The notes below the pieces were generated by a model. It was not told the origin of the DNA. It made no database searches and was given only the letters and a program-made list of their open reading frames with translations. A DNA stretch of 64,000 bases. It comes from Scolanthus callimorphus. Taxonomy: Eukaryota; Cnidaria; Anthozoa; Actiniaria; Edwardsiidae. How positions within the stretch are numbered: the stretch's first letter is position 1; each line of letters begins with the position of its first letter. The translations under genes and the position numbers were made by a program. The stretch lies in NCBI GenBank assembly GCA_033964015.1, contig CM066912.1, forward strand, positions 13,489,399 through 13,553,398, in the 5' to 3' direction. This document shows, in pieces, positions 12,322-24,148 of the stretch.

Positions 12322-12462
12322 TACCCTGCGAGCAGAGGTTTCTGTCTTTTATTAGCTTATTAGAGTTGGTCACGTGATTGGTATGTCGCGTGCTTGTTTT
12401 TGCAAAAACACGCGAGCTACTTTCTAGTTTATGACAAATATAAAACCTCTACTCGCAGGGTA
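12322..12462. mobile_element. 141-bp MITE with 9-bp target duplication (Mutator-like)
   Basis: Ends TACCCTGCGAGCAGAGGTTT and, complemented, TACCCTGCGAGTAGAGGTTT. The 9-mer CTCTCTACA is present immediately outside both ends (12313-12321 and 12463-12471). A perfect 9-bp duplication fits Mutator-like elements. The loop holds a GGTCACGTGATTGG word. No coding content. Confidence 0.85.
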
Positions 12463-12587
12463 CTCTCTACATGAAATAATGATAATATATAGATTTAGCC
12501 ACTGGCTAAAAGCGGAGCTCCTGGTTATATAATTTTCTGTGTGAATGAAAGGGATTCCCATGTGTACATGGTTTACATGGTTGCTTT

Positions 12588-12947
12588 AGAGTCTTCCCTT
12601 CACGAGATATATTGATTTTTCAAGCATAGATGACGCCATCGATGACGTCACATCACGTGACCACTTCATTTCGCTGACCTGGTGACCTAGACTACATTAC
12701 CAAAGTTTGGTTGTTTTAGAGTATTTCCTTCACGAGATATTAATTTATCAATCACTGATGACGTCAGATCACGTGTCCGTGTTACAGCACCCCCTTTGAG
12801 GCATAGACAAAATATCCCAAGTATGGTTGTCTTAACATGTTCCCTTGAGTAGATATAATTTTTTCTTTACATACAACAGGGTTCCCATGTATACACGGAC
12901 GGACGTACGACGAACGGACGGACGGACGTACGGCGTACGCTATATGT
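12588..12947. repeat. degenerate ~118-bp tandem repeat with GGAC-rich tail
   Basis: The phrase TGGTTGYTTTAGAGT.TT.CC followed by TTCACGAGATAT recurs at about 12588, 12708 and (diverged) 12824. Two units carry GATGACGTCA with CACGTG. The stretch ends in a GGACGGACG run near 12896-12930. Sequence of the same style (CATATCTCCCGAAGGG, ATGACGTCATC) resumes at 18878-19000, so the 5.9-kb nest between was inserted into it. Confidence 0.6.
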
Positions 12948-14356
12948 TTAACCCTTTCAGTCCCATAGCATTTTCCCTAATATTCCTATTTTTTGAGGAC
13001 AAACAGACACACCCCTGCCCATTTTTGCATATCAGTACCACGTTTCTGGGTTTCCTGTTTTTCATTGAGAGGGGGGCTGGGGCTTTTTGTAGAGCTTTGC
13101 CGCTGACCCATAATTTGCTTTCCAACGGCGGAAGCTATCACACAGGTTAGACTTCTGATAAAACAGTCAAAAATACAACTAAAATTCCACTCAGAAGAGG
13201 CCATAGGACATCATTAAGTCTATTATGGACAATACTTTTGTGCTGTGCTTCAAGTAAGAAGTATGGCTGAGGGGTTTCATTGACTTTTTCCACTGTTCTT
13301 CTGAGAGCTGTTGAAAAATTTTGGTGAAAGAAACCCTGGCTCCTCTCTAGTGGAATCTTTTTGCCTCAGCACAGAGTTCGGTTGAATCTGTGTTTAAGAC
13401 ATAAAAAGCAAGCAGCTGAGAGTATTTTTGCTTTTAATTGTCGCAGGGCAAAAAGACTTATATAAATCTTTCGTCTAACCTGTCAATACAGGGGGAACCG
13501 CTGTGAAATTTCATTGGTTTACCACAGGTATCCCGAGCGCAAGGGTTTTGTGTTGCTTTGTTGTTCAGTCGCTTCAAAGTTCAAAGCGCCATATTTTCCT
13601 TGAATGTACACTTGCAGAGGAGAAACTTCAGGTCAGAGCTAAGGATTAAAGGTACTTTTAAGTTAAGTCTGTGGCTTGTTGATTGTGTTTGATTTAGTCT
13701 AGAAATTTATGTGAAAAAACGGCTCCTTGTGCTCAGTGTAGCATGTGTTTTTGCATGTCAAAAATCGCGAGTTATTGAGAGAAATCCGAGCCGCTGATCC
13801 ACTTGTCTTCTCTGGTCAGTAGAAAAATCACTCTTCTACACAAATCACCAGATATTAACCCTATCCAGACTGGGCTTTTTTTGACCATCTGTGACTGGGG
13901 GGGGCTAATTCGGCCCCCCCTCTATATCTCTGGAACCACTGGGGCTATGATCACCAAACTTTCACACAATGACCATGAGCCTTAGACAAATCACCACACC
14001 TATTTTTGTCACGTGGGAGCAAAATGTGACGTCACAATGACGTCATTCTCAATGTTTTATCAATTTTTAAGTAATTTTAATTAACTTCCAAAAACTTGGT
14101 AGATAATACTCTAAAAGCCAACTAATTAACATCAAGATAATTAATGTAAATGTAATAATTTGTGACATTAACACATAAATTTTATTAAACTTGTGTCATA
14201 ATGAAGACTTTTGAAAATATTGTCCGCCATCTTGGATCCGCCATCTTGGATCCGCCATCTTGGATTTCATTTAATTTCCATTTGACTCTTCAGATAAATA
14301 CTCAATGAGAAAAAATGGTCAAAATGTACAAAATACTCATCAAAGAAGTGTTTGAC

Positions 14357-17300
14357 CACACTCGTTACGAACCACGTTAATGAGGAAACTTAGTTCGATT
14401 CTGCGCACTACGTTCAAGCACCAATTTAATTGATTCAGTAGACAAATTAGTATTCAACTTGAGAAGGGAGACTTAAACGAAACATAGCAACACGAGTGGG
14501 AGCATTTGTTTTTCCCTTTATATTTCACTGTAAGGGAAATAACGACGCCCTCTTATTAGTCAGACATTATGATCAAAGTTGACAATATCCCATGCAGTGG
14601 ACGGTTTAAGGATCGAGTATTCGTAGGAATGAATAATTTTGCCTCAAAGCGTTGCTATGCAAATCGGGGTTATCTTGAAAACCTTCAACGCGCGTGCAAA
14701 CTTCTCCCGCAATTTATGACTAACTCGGCATTTTCCCAACGAAACGAAGCCTAACACAATTTGTAACAATGTTTCCTTGAGATAATGTGCTATAACGAAT
14801 TTTAATCCGGTACGGTTTTAACATATTATTCCACAAGTTTTGATACCCACTTTGTCTCAAATTTCCACATGAATAGGCTCATTGCCGTGTTGTTGCTCCA
14901 TAACATTGCTTTATAAATTTGAAAACATTATTATGTTTGCCTCTAAAAAACATGCATCTAGCTGGAAATATAATCAGAAAGTAACCTGCTTATTTGTGCT
15001 CGGGATTTGGGGTTTCTTTTGTAATATATACACTGCAAAAGCGGCACTTCGGTCGAGAATCCTATACGCGCGCCTTGATTCAATTGAACATACACAATTA
15101 GATAAACATAAACATTCAAAATGCGCACTCCATTCAGATATTATAAATCCATTCAGATATGGACAATAAATTCAATTTGAAAATAATTTTACGTTTAAAA
15201 AGTATCTTGCTCAATAATTCTAAAGAATGAAAACAGTCTATGTGCTTAAACCTAAATTATAAAATAATGATAATAATAAGAATGATAACTATAACCAGCA
15301 AAGCTAGCTAACGTAGTAAAACTAGATTCGTTGTTGTTTTCTATATAAAAAGTATAACAATTAATAAGGGATATTTGAAAGATTGTCTCCGAGGCGATGG
15401 CGATGAAATTAGTTTTTGAGTTGTTTATGTTATATACCACAAGACCTACCAGTCCCTCTACCATTTTCTACGCCTGTCATTCGTGGAAATTCAAAAGTGG
15501 CAGTTGAATTTTCCCAAAGAACATGCCCAATGACTCAGAATAAAAAGTACATGGCCACGATAAAGACGGCAAGTTGTATTGTGCATCCAAGTTTTTTGAG
15601 GTGCGAATTTTGCCGCTGAGTCTAGCGGGGAAACCAGTTCTACAGAATCTGTGAAAATCACCCATATCCTGGTCTGGTTAAAAAACATAAATATCGCCAC
15701 ATGGTTGCAAAGAAATCTGTGAAAATAATACGCACAAATCTATTCCCTTTCCTGATGTGGGAAATGACCTAACCCCCACCCCACCCCAAACATAGGCTTC
15801 ATACTCTCGTACGTCGGTCCACATGGGAATTCGCGGCAGTCGAACTTTACCAAAGAACAGACCCATTAAACTAACTAGGAACTTCAAATTCTTGCATCAC
15901 ATCCTTATAAAATAATTTTAAACAAAACCTTGTCATTCCCAGTTTTTTCTCTGTTCCATGATAACTGAAAAGAGGAGAGGAAAGAAAAAAAACTAAAAGA
16001 AGCTTTTTCGTGTCAATACCTAAATGGTCGTTCATCTTCCTACGGCAGGGGACGACTAGAGAAAGACTCCGGGTTTATTAAGTTGGGAACCCTAAGCCCT
16101 TCAAATCGGATTAATCTTAATGCTTGCAGCCTATGAGGAACAACTACAGAATGTAGGATAGAGGGGATGGAAACGTAGCACTCCAACTCAGCAGGTCATT
16201 ATAGAAACTATAGGTACTAATCACGCTAGCTAGCTACCATTAGAGCTGGGCCGCCCGCCATCTCTGGGGGGCTGCCTTGCCCCGATAACTGTGTCCCACA
16301 TACTTGGAAGGCCCAAAGTCCTAGTCAAAAACACCTTTCAGGCTGAGAGGGGTTGGGGTGGAGAATAGATACCCAGTAGACAAGTGGATCTCAGAAGAAT
16401 TTGGCGAGTTGCATGCCATCTCCCCCAATCGAAGAAAGGGCTAAGGCTGTCCACACCAGGAGTGAATCGTGGACTTACTGGTTGTAGGAAATGGCTGATT
16501 GCATTTTCTTTGCGCACCGGGGAATTCGAGGAAATCCAGGGGAAAGGGGTTTATCTAAACCCTGGAATTTGCAAGGGGAGGAGGGATCGAACACCCCTGG
16601 TAGGGGTCTGTGTCGAAAAGGTTGGTGCTTAGGTAACCTCGAAATTCAAAGGGAGGGGTTGAGCAAATTCTAGGGGACGGGGTGTTCAGGGCCCCTGAAA
16701 ATTGATATTGAAGCATACGTTGCTGGCTTGCATGGTACACATGTTTAACTGCAAGAATCATGTCTTAACTACAAATTCCAAAACTATCGACATCTATACC
16801 AAATGGGGTTTCATCAGTCCAACTACTCTCAGGCTATATTCGCTATGTAATGCTTCCTTGTGTACCTTGCTCACCAGCTCACATATATTACACAGCATGT
16901 ACACATGTGATGTAAGAACCAAACCAATAACTATCTTTAAACTCTTATCCTGTAAAATGGCCTCTTAGTACAATCACCAGGGGCATAGCTACCAATACAC
17001 AAAGTACGCAACTGCGTACTATTAACATTTTCACTTTGATATGCTACTCTCTTGCTACGCCCCTGACGACCAAGATCCGGAAAACGTGTGTGCACTACAA
17101 AACGCCATGGCATTGTGGACAGGGCTGTATTCCTGTATCTTTGGTTGGAGACAAACCAATTCAACAATCGACATGGCTGACTCAACAAATGATGAATGAA
17201 GTTGAATCAGATCAGTGCTCAAACGGTTTTGCCCCAGCCTTATCCACCTTTTTTGTGTGTTTCCATGGTGATCGCCTTGAATTCTTTTCCGAAGCCATGT

Positions 17301-18324
17301 AAAGAGGAAAATAACGCATTTTAGCTCCATTTAGAGAATTGAATTCTTAGTGTGGATTTTAAAGATTTCGAAATGGCGAAATAGGAACGTTGAGGGGTTT
17401 TCTGAGAACACAAAATTTGAGATAAAATTATACTAGCAGCGCAGCTGTTCGCACATGATACCGTTGACTGTGCTTTGCTGAGTTTACCAGGCCAATAACA
17501 GTAGCCAGCGAAATGAAATAAAACGATATAAATTGTGTGATATTGGCAGTTTGCCCATATCTGAATGGATTTATTTAGAGCGCGCATTTTGAGTGTTATG
17601 TTTATTGTGTATGTAATTGTGTATGTACCAAGAGTGCCGCATTTGCAGTCTAAATATTACAAAAGAAACCCCAAATCCCGAGCACAAATAAGCAGGTTAC
17701 TTTCTGATTATATTTCCAGCTAGATACATGTTTTTTTAGAGGCAAACATAATAATGTTTTCAAATTTATAAAGCAATGTTATGGAGCAACAACACGGCAA
17801 TGAGCCTATTCATGTGGAAATTTGAGACAAAGTGGGTATCAAAACTTGTGGAATAATATGTTAAAACCGTACCGGATTAAAATTCGTTATAGCACATTAT
17901 CTCAAGGAAACATTGTTACAAATTGTGTTAGGCTTCGTTTCGTTGGGAAAATGCCGAGTTAGTCATAAATTGCGGGAGAAGTTTGCACGCGCGTTGAAGG
18001 TTTTCAAGATAACCCCGATTTGCATAGCAACGCTTTGAGGCAAAATTATTCATTCCTACGAATACTCGATCCTTAAACCGTCCACTGCATGGGATATTGT
18101 CAACTTTGATCATAATGTCTGACTAATAAGAGGGCGTCGTTATTTCCCTTACAGTGAAATATAAAGGGAAAAACAAATGCTCCCACTCGTGTTGCTAAGT
18201 TTCGTTTAAGTCTCCCTTCTCAAGTTGAATACTAATTTGTCTACTGAATCAATTAAATTGGTGCTTGAACGTAGTGCGCAGAATCGAACTAAGTTTCCTC
18301 ATTAACGTGGTTCGTACGAGTGTG
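14357..18324. mobile_element. 4-kb CAC-ended element with ~0.8-kb inverted repeats and 5-bp target duplication (Transib-like?)
   Basis: The termini are CACACTCGTTACGAACCACG and, complemented, CACACTCGTACGAACCACG. The target word TTGAC is duplicated at 14352-14356 and 18325-18329; it occurs once in the uninterrupted copies at 10402 and 35662. The inverted arms run to about 15170 and 17550 and the outer ~650 bp are almost identical: a 61-codon open frame is repeated without change at 14569-14754 (+) and 17928-18113 (-). The 2.4-kb middle has no transposase. CAC ends with a 5-bp duplication are the pattern of Transib/RAG-type elements, but arms this long are unusual there, so the superfamily is an inference. 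Confidence 0.7.
16978..17064. repeat. 87-bp inverted repeat inside the 4-kb element
   Basis: Ends CAGGGGCATAGCTAC and, complemented, CAGGGGCGTAGCAAG. The CAGGGG start is common among small hAT-type elements. No target duplication was identified. Confidence 0.5.
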
Positions 18325-19062
18325 TTGACATTCAAAAAGTTGAATTAAAAGGAAACTTGTGAATCCCAGAGCTAGTTTTAGACCATATGTTAAAATGAAC
18401 AAAATCCCCCTACCCCTCCCCCCCAAAGATTTTGTGTCAAAAATTAATTAGCCTGTACATAAATTACTAAGGAGTACAAGCTCCGATAGTCATAAATTGG
18501 GCAATCTGTCCAACATTAAGCTTGAAATATGAAAAATTCACGTTTTTTTCGAGTTTTGCAAAACATGCATGTCAAAAAGTTGTTGCCATGGAAACTGGGT
18601 CGTTGACACTGACATGTCATTGACACCAAAATGTCCCCAGATAAATTTTAGGAAAAGTCACGAAGTTTCACCATCATAGCTGCAGTGGTTTTAGAGTAAT
18701 CAGGATTTTACTGGAGGGGGGCTCGAAAAGCCCCCCCCCCCCCAGTCTGGATAGGGTTAAGGTGTCATTTTGCCGTGAGTTTTATGATAGACACTTTCAA
18801 GTTCCTGAGTGTACCAAAGGGCGGTTTGGGCCGGTTTGGGATTGAAAGGGTTAATGCCAGAAAAAAAAAAGAAAAAATCATATCTCCCGAAGGGTAGCTT
18901 CTATAGAAGCCAAACTTGGACAAACTTTCAAAGACTATGAGAGGAACTCTATACCAAAGCCACGTGCCCTTACGTCATCAATGACGTCATCAAAATGATG
19001 CATAATGCCCGTGACGTTCAAGAATCAACTCGATAGTATACTATACGTTTTTCCCTTAGGTA

Positions 19063-19107
19063 TGGTGCTCCGCTTGCGCGGGCCTTCGGCCCGCGCTGGA
19101 GCTCCGC
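19063..19107. repeat. GC-rich hairpin
   Basis: A near-palindromic stretch built on GCGCGGGCC-TTC-GGCCCGCGC, flanked by GCTCCGC words, in AT-rich surroundings. It could form a strong stem. Function unknown. Confidence 0.6.
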
Positions 19108-19109
19108 TA

Positions 19110-20626
19110 ATAATATTTGTTGCCTTTCCAATATCAACGTTGCCTTGCCTTTCATTCCAGAATTTAAACAAATTTAACGCAACCAACGACACGACGATTG
19201 AAGTAAAGCGAAAACAGAAGAAACCATTAAGGACCAGTTTTTCGATACACTTAAATGAAAAGTATTGACTTTTTCAATATTTTTTATTAACACTGTCATT
19301 AAAGTTTTCATGCAATAAACGTTTGTTTCGTATGTGCCTTCACAGTTCTGTTTATAAATGCTTTTTATGATGTTTACTGTGTTTATTGTTCCCGACAACT
19401 TTTATGCACAAAAAAAAGCCGAACCGGATGTCGACATTCTAAAACATACATCAAGAGTAGAATTTAAAACTTTATAAACAAACACGTATGAATATCTTCT
19501 ATTTTGACATGTAATGCAGTATAAAGTAAAACAGAAGAACAAATTAACAATAGCGTAGCTGCAAAGTTACTTACTTTTACGACAAATATCTGCATTCGAT
19601 GATATTGGGCTTGTTCAATAGATCTTGGCTTCCTTTGAAAATAACGAAGACGAATGTTATATTTTGAGATCTGTAGAAATCATTATCACATCTGTATAAT
19701 GCCTTTTAGATACTACGGCCAATTTTAATAGGAAGAACACCAATGTAGACAATGTACAGCTTGATAAGATCCGTACCTTTTCCAAAGAACTCATAAGTGA
19801 TCAATGGTTGATAAATTTCGTCACACTTCTCGTCGACTTTCAGTCCTTCAGAATATGTGAGTAATATCTGTATAATTTAGTTTGATAAGCCACAAATAAG
19901 AAACATTGGCATTCCAATGTCTGTCTCTGTAGGGGACTTGCAGGTATTAATAATATTGTAGTGGCATGTAGGACAGTTTACAAGCGCTAAACGATGAGCA
20001 CTTACGCAGCAATCATTTCCAAGCAAAACAGCTGGAAGTACACGAAGAGATCTTCATCTAGATAAACATATATCAAGATTAGAAAAAAATCCCCATAACT
20101 TTAAACATTCAAAAGTCACGATAAATGATTCCAATGAAAAGGGAAAATTCACAACAACACTAAAATACCATGTAATACGACCCATATATATGGATGTATA
20201 AAAGGCGTATGGGACTTGACCTTGGTGGCTCGGTGCATTTTTGCATCGTGGTCATGTTTGTGTAAGTATGCTATATCTACAAACTGTTTGAATAGGTTGA
20301 CATTAAGATCGCCCATCGCTCATTATTCCCAATAATACTTTCAGGTAATCACTGCTAATAGTCAAAATACAGGATTAGTACGCCCAAGTAGGATAAACTT
20401 TTTGCTGAAATAACACATCCACAAGTGTTGTTTTTATCATATTAGTCAGATGTATAATGGTCTAGTAGGTTTTTCTAGAATGTCAGATCAGGGAAAATCT
20501 TGATGAGTTTTGATATTATTTAATTATACTATCAAGGATGTGCGGGCGGCAGATTGCTATATGTACAGACACGATTTTAAGTCTAAAACATTTCGTAAAA
20601 TTGAAACTTCTACTGTCCGCTGTGGA
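19110..20626. other. intergenic, no supported gene
   Basis: AT-rich. A TATAAAAGG word at 20197-20205 is followed ~55 bp later by a GTAAGT donor-like word at 20262. This could be a promoter plus short first exon, but nothing downstream confirms it. No protein domain recognised. Confidence 0.3.
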
Positions 20627-20957
20627 TTAGTTAGTAATGCACTTTTCAGATTTGAAAGAAGTACCTTTATTTTTTTTTTTGAGGGGATGAGCTGAAATTG
20701 TTTTCATATTTTCTTTAGTATTTTTAAACATTTCTTCATCGTTAGATAATTCCTTGCGATAATATTTTACATAATACACCTCTGTAACGTCCTCCTCAAG
20801 ATACAAGCCAACTCCCTTGTTTTTATCCGTAATTATTTTTTGATAGAGGCGGAATCTGGAAAAAACTTCCCGTAGAAGTAATCCTCGTTGCGCAAGGGGT
20901 AGGCTGTATTGGAAAAAGTAATAACGAGTCTCATTAGACTCATGCGAAAGTCAGAGC
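20627..20957 (-). pseudogene. open frame of unknown identity (possible exon remnant)
   Basis: About 110 codons are open on the minus strand, ending at TAA (20627-20629), with no start codon at the 5' side. The composition is protein-like, with runs such as GVGLYLEEDVTEVYYVKYY and RKELSNDEEMFKNT, and a lysine stretch from an A11 run. The upstream edge enters the inverted-repeat element that begins near 20938. No family recognised. In AT-rich DNA a frame of this length can arise by chance, so it is weakly supported. Confidence 0.25.
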
Positions 20958-21840
20958 GCATTTCGCGAAAATATATTTTCGTCTACAACTTTAAAAATAT
21001 ACCCGCTATGAACTTCAATCTTGGAGAATATAAGCAGGTATCTTTTGGCAACATGTACGCATTATCAGATCTTTATTAGCGTTAATACTTTTAATAATAT
21101 CTGAGCTTAAATTGACCCTTTCCTTGAGAGATCAACCCGGCGCAAAAAAAGTTGCTGGTATTTTTGAACGAAGCTCCGTTAATCATATTGAAGTCAGTGT
21201 TAAGGTCTTGGTCAGGGTAAATAATTAAAAATCCATAATACGACTTTTTTTCCTCGAATTCAGTTAATAGAATCCTAAAGTATATTTCTAAAACCTCAGT
21301 GACGCGTCAACTGTTTTCGTAGGCTTCTATAGCCCATTCTTTTGTATTGCCCGCCACTCATTTTCTATATTTTAATTAACTTTTACACGCTTTTTCTAGC
21401 ACTTAAATTTTAGGTCAAGTTTTCACCTTTGCGAAGCTACTGACCTCGCACAATTTAAGATATCGGCGTCACATTTTCTGTGTCGTTTATAGAAGATGAT
21501 AACACCTAAAAAACTGTGTGAGGAAATTTTTATTTTTTACTTGAAAATGTTTTTATGATAAATTTAGCGGCAGCAAACTGAAAAATTGCGACTTTCAACT
21601 TTGCGACATAATATTTTCGTAAATATGCAAAATATCGAGAATCGCTCACACGGTTTGCAGTTCATTTCTCCAAGATTAAAATCCGACAAAGTGTGAAAGT
21701 GTGCAACAAATCGCTAATGGTCTGGAGCGTCTCAAGTAAACAAGGTAATTTTTAGTTAGGGGACGTAAAGGTATAAGGAAAATGCAAACTTCGCTAAAAT
21801 GAACAACTTCATTAGATATAGAACAATCTTTCAGCTTTAA

Positions 21841-24148
21841 GGTGGCCCGCGCCTGTTTCACAGGAAAAATATACTAACATTTAATCGCCGGCTTTTTCCA
21901 GTAAAAGCGCTCCGATTGCTAATATTTTTGGCTGCTAGAATAGTGGATTACTACAGATTATACTGCAGGGAAATTATTATAGAAAAGTTACACCGATTAC
22001 ACAAAATAATCAATTTCCTGAAGGTAGACATATAGCAACAAAAGTTTTCCTTAACGAAAGACGAGAGAAATTTTCTTTTAAGTTGGCTCAATAAAGTACT
22101 TAAGTATTCTAGTTTGTATTTGTAGTTGTATATTACAATTGACCTCATGGAGATTGTTTGATGAGGTCGACTAAAATTGTTTAGCTTATACGCCTCAAGA
22201 TACTTAAGACTCGAGTAGCACGACGGCAACTGAATTGCGAGCCTAATCTTACCTGTAATGACAAACATTTGTATCCAAGGAAACTTCAGTGCAAGAACCA
22301 AGAAGATAGGACGGACGCTCTCAGAGCTGACTCTAGTATAATTTTGCGATTTATCCTGTGTGTAAAGTTCATAAACAAAGAATTTAACAAATTGGTCATA
22401 CATAAAACTTCTAACCGATTTTTTACCGTCTTTTTCAAATAATGAAGAAGAACAATGAATGTTTAAGCGACTTACCAAGTGGCAGCAAACGAGAAACAAT
22501 CGGTTCGGAGAAATGAGGAACCAAATATCGCTGAAGCAGACTCACTGCAAATCGGTCTCATTGCAAACCCACAATGCATGACATTTGTATTACACAACAT
22601 TACACCTCAGACTTCATGATTTGAATACCTCGAGGGACGTTTCACCTCGTTTGAATGCAGGCGCTATACCATTGTACCAATGTGATAATACAAAACGTTT
22701 TTATTCTCCTGGAATCTTTACTCATGTCAGTTAGTCTACAAATGTATAGGAAATAAAATAATAAGTCATGCTGAATAGATAATAAATACGTTGCCTTGGA
22801 TTGTTCTTATTTTTGAAGGTGATAGATTATCTTTGCAATAATGCTAGCGTTCGTCGTAATTTTATGGCCCCCAGCACCTGATAAAAGCGCGACAACGCCC
22901 TAGCATTTTCTACATCATAGCAGCGTTTGAGGGAAGTAAACGTGAGTCCTGCCTTTGCAATCTTTTGTATCATATAGGACGTTATAGAATGTTCTAGCTG
23001 CGTTCCCTTTAATGTTAATTGCCTTTGAGACATTGCGCACTTTTCTCGGTATTGCGTGACAGCTTCTGGAAGTGGTTTGGAACCCTGAACTGTCGACTGA
23101 AGGCAAACCTCCAAGCGCTCATCAGACATGATTTTCTGAAGTGCCAGAGAGTCTTCCAAAGCATCATGCGCATCAAAAGATTTGCCGGTAACTTCCTGAT
23201 ATATCGCGCCAAGAGCCGTCGACTTTCCCAGCCACGCCTCTTTTCTCAAAAAAGGCAAACTCTCCGATCTTATCTTTATTTTAGTGAAATATGTCCCTCG
23301 AGGTATTCATTGGTACAATGGTATAGCGCCTGCATTCAAACTAGGTGAAACGTCCCTCGAGGTATTCAAATCATGAAGTCTGAGGTGTAATGTTGTCTAA
23401 TACAAATGTCATGCATTGTGGGTTGCAATGAGACCGATTTGCAGTGAGTCTGCTTCAACGATATTTGGTTCCTAATTACTCCGAACCGATTGTTTCTCGT
23501 TTGCTGCAACTTGGTAAGTCGCTTAAACATTCATTGCTCTTCTTCATTATTTGAAAAAGACGGTAAAAATCGGTTAGAAGTTTTATGTATGACCAATTTG
23601 TTAAATTCTTTGTTTATGAACTTTACACACAGGATAAATCGCAAAATTATACTAGAGTCAGCTCTGAGAGCGTCCGCCCTATCTTCTTGGTTCTTGCACT
23701 GAAGTTTCCTTGGATACAAATGTTTGTCATTACAGGTAAGATTAGGCTCGCAATTCAGTTGCCGTCGTGCTACTCGAGTCTTAAGTATCTTGAGGCGTAT
23801 AAGCTAAACAATTTTAGTCGACCTCAGCAAACAGTTTCCATGAGGTCAATTGTAATATACAACTTTAAATACAAACTAGAATACTTAAGTACTTTATTGA
23901 GCCAACTTAAAAGAAAATTTCTCTCGTCTTTCTGTTAAGGAAAACTTTTGTTGCTATATGTCTACCTTCAGGAAATTGATTATTTTGTGTAATCGGTGTA
24001 ACTTTTCTATTATAATTTCCCTGCAGTATAATCTCTAGTAATCCACTATTCTAGCAGCCAAAAATATTAGCAATCGGAGCGCTTTTACTGGAAAAAGCCG
24101 GCGATTAAATGTTAGTATATTTTTCCTGTGAAACAGGCACGGGCCACC
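21841..24148. mobile_element. 2.3-kb TTAA-target element with ~840-bp inverted repeats carrying an exonuclease fragment
   Basis: Ends GGTGGCCCGCGCCTGTTTCA and, complemented, GGTGGCCCGTGCCTGTTTCA. TTAA is duplicated at 21837-21840 and 24149-24152. The arms (21841-22682 and 23308-24148) are near-identical inverted copies; the same open frames appear in both on opposite strands. The 625-bp centre (22683-23307) is unique and holds a DEDDh exonuclease fragment on the minus strand. No transposase is present, so movement would need a partner. The long arms plus captured protein piece recall Pack-type elements. Confidence 0.85.
22827..23300 (-). pseudogene. C-terminal part of a DEDDh 3'-5' exonuclease-like protein, captured in a transposon
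   Basis: The frame is open from at least 23300 to a TAA at 22827-22829 (about 150 codons). The first ATG-type start is not clear; the earliest listed start is a TTG at 23258. The translation has GAIYQEVTGKSFDAHDALED, which fits the Exo III block of DEDDh exonucleases (H-x-A-x-x-D, here HDALED), preceded by the usual L-x-x-x-Y spacing. The later region (SYMIQKIAKAGLTF) resembles what follows the exonuclease domain in PML-type and cnidarian exonuclease-domain proteins, as I remember them. Exo I (DxE) and Exo II blocks are absent, so the piece alone cannot be catalytic. It fills the unique centre of an element with ~840-bp inverted arms, so it looks like a captured exon. Confidence 0.6.

Larger units (their letters stand above)
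13859..18756. mobile_element. CCCTATTCAG-family TTAA element, copy 2, split by a 4-kb insertion
   Basis: Ends CCCTATCCAGACTGGG and complement, with TTAA at 13855-13858 and 18757-18760. The left part (13859-14356) and right part (18325-18756) are collinear with copy 1 at 10402-11308. The join falls in the word GTGTTTGACATTCAAA of copy 1. The 3968 bp between them is a separate element. Confidence 0.85.
12952..18850. mobile_element. TTAA-target element, CCCTTTCAGTCCCA ends, host of a nested pair
   Basis: Ends are CCCTTTCAGTCCCA at the left and, complemented, CCCTTTCAATCCCA at the right, each next to TTAA (12948-12951 and 18851-18854). This is a piggyBac-like pattern, different in sequence from the CCCTATTCAG family. 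It is interrupted by the 13859-18756 element. Without it only about 1 kb of this element remains. No transposase frame. Confidence 0.75.

Noticed and set aside
12755..12790. Second hammerhead from CACTGATGACGTCAG
   Set aside because: CTGATGA is present but there is no GAAA after a stem II and no cleavage triplet. It is part of the TGACGTCA-rich repeat.
14569..14754. Identical 61-codon frames at 14569-14754 (+) and 17928-18113 (-)
   Set aside because: They lie in the two arms of the same inverted repeat. Identity reflects arm identity, not two genes, and no domain is present.
20197..20270. TATA box plus first exon with GTAAGT donor
   Set aside because: No downstream exon, conserved protein or transcript evidence. 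TATA-like words are common in AT-rich DNA.
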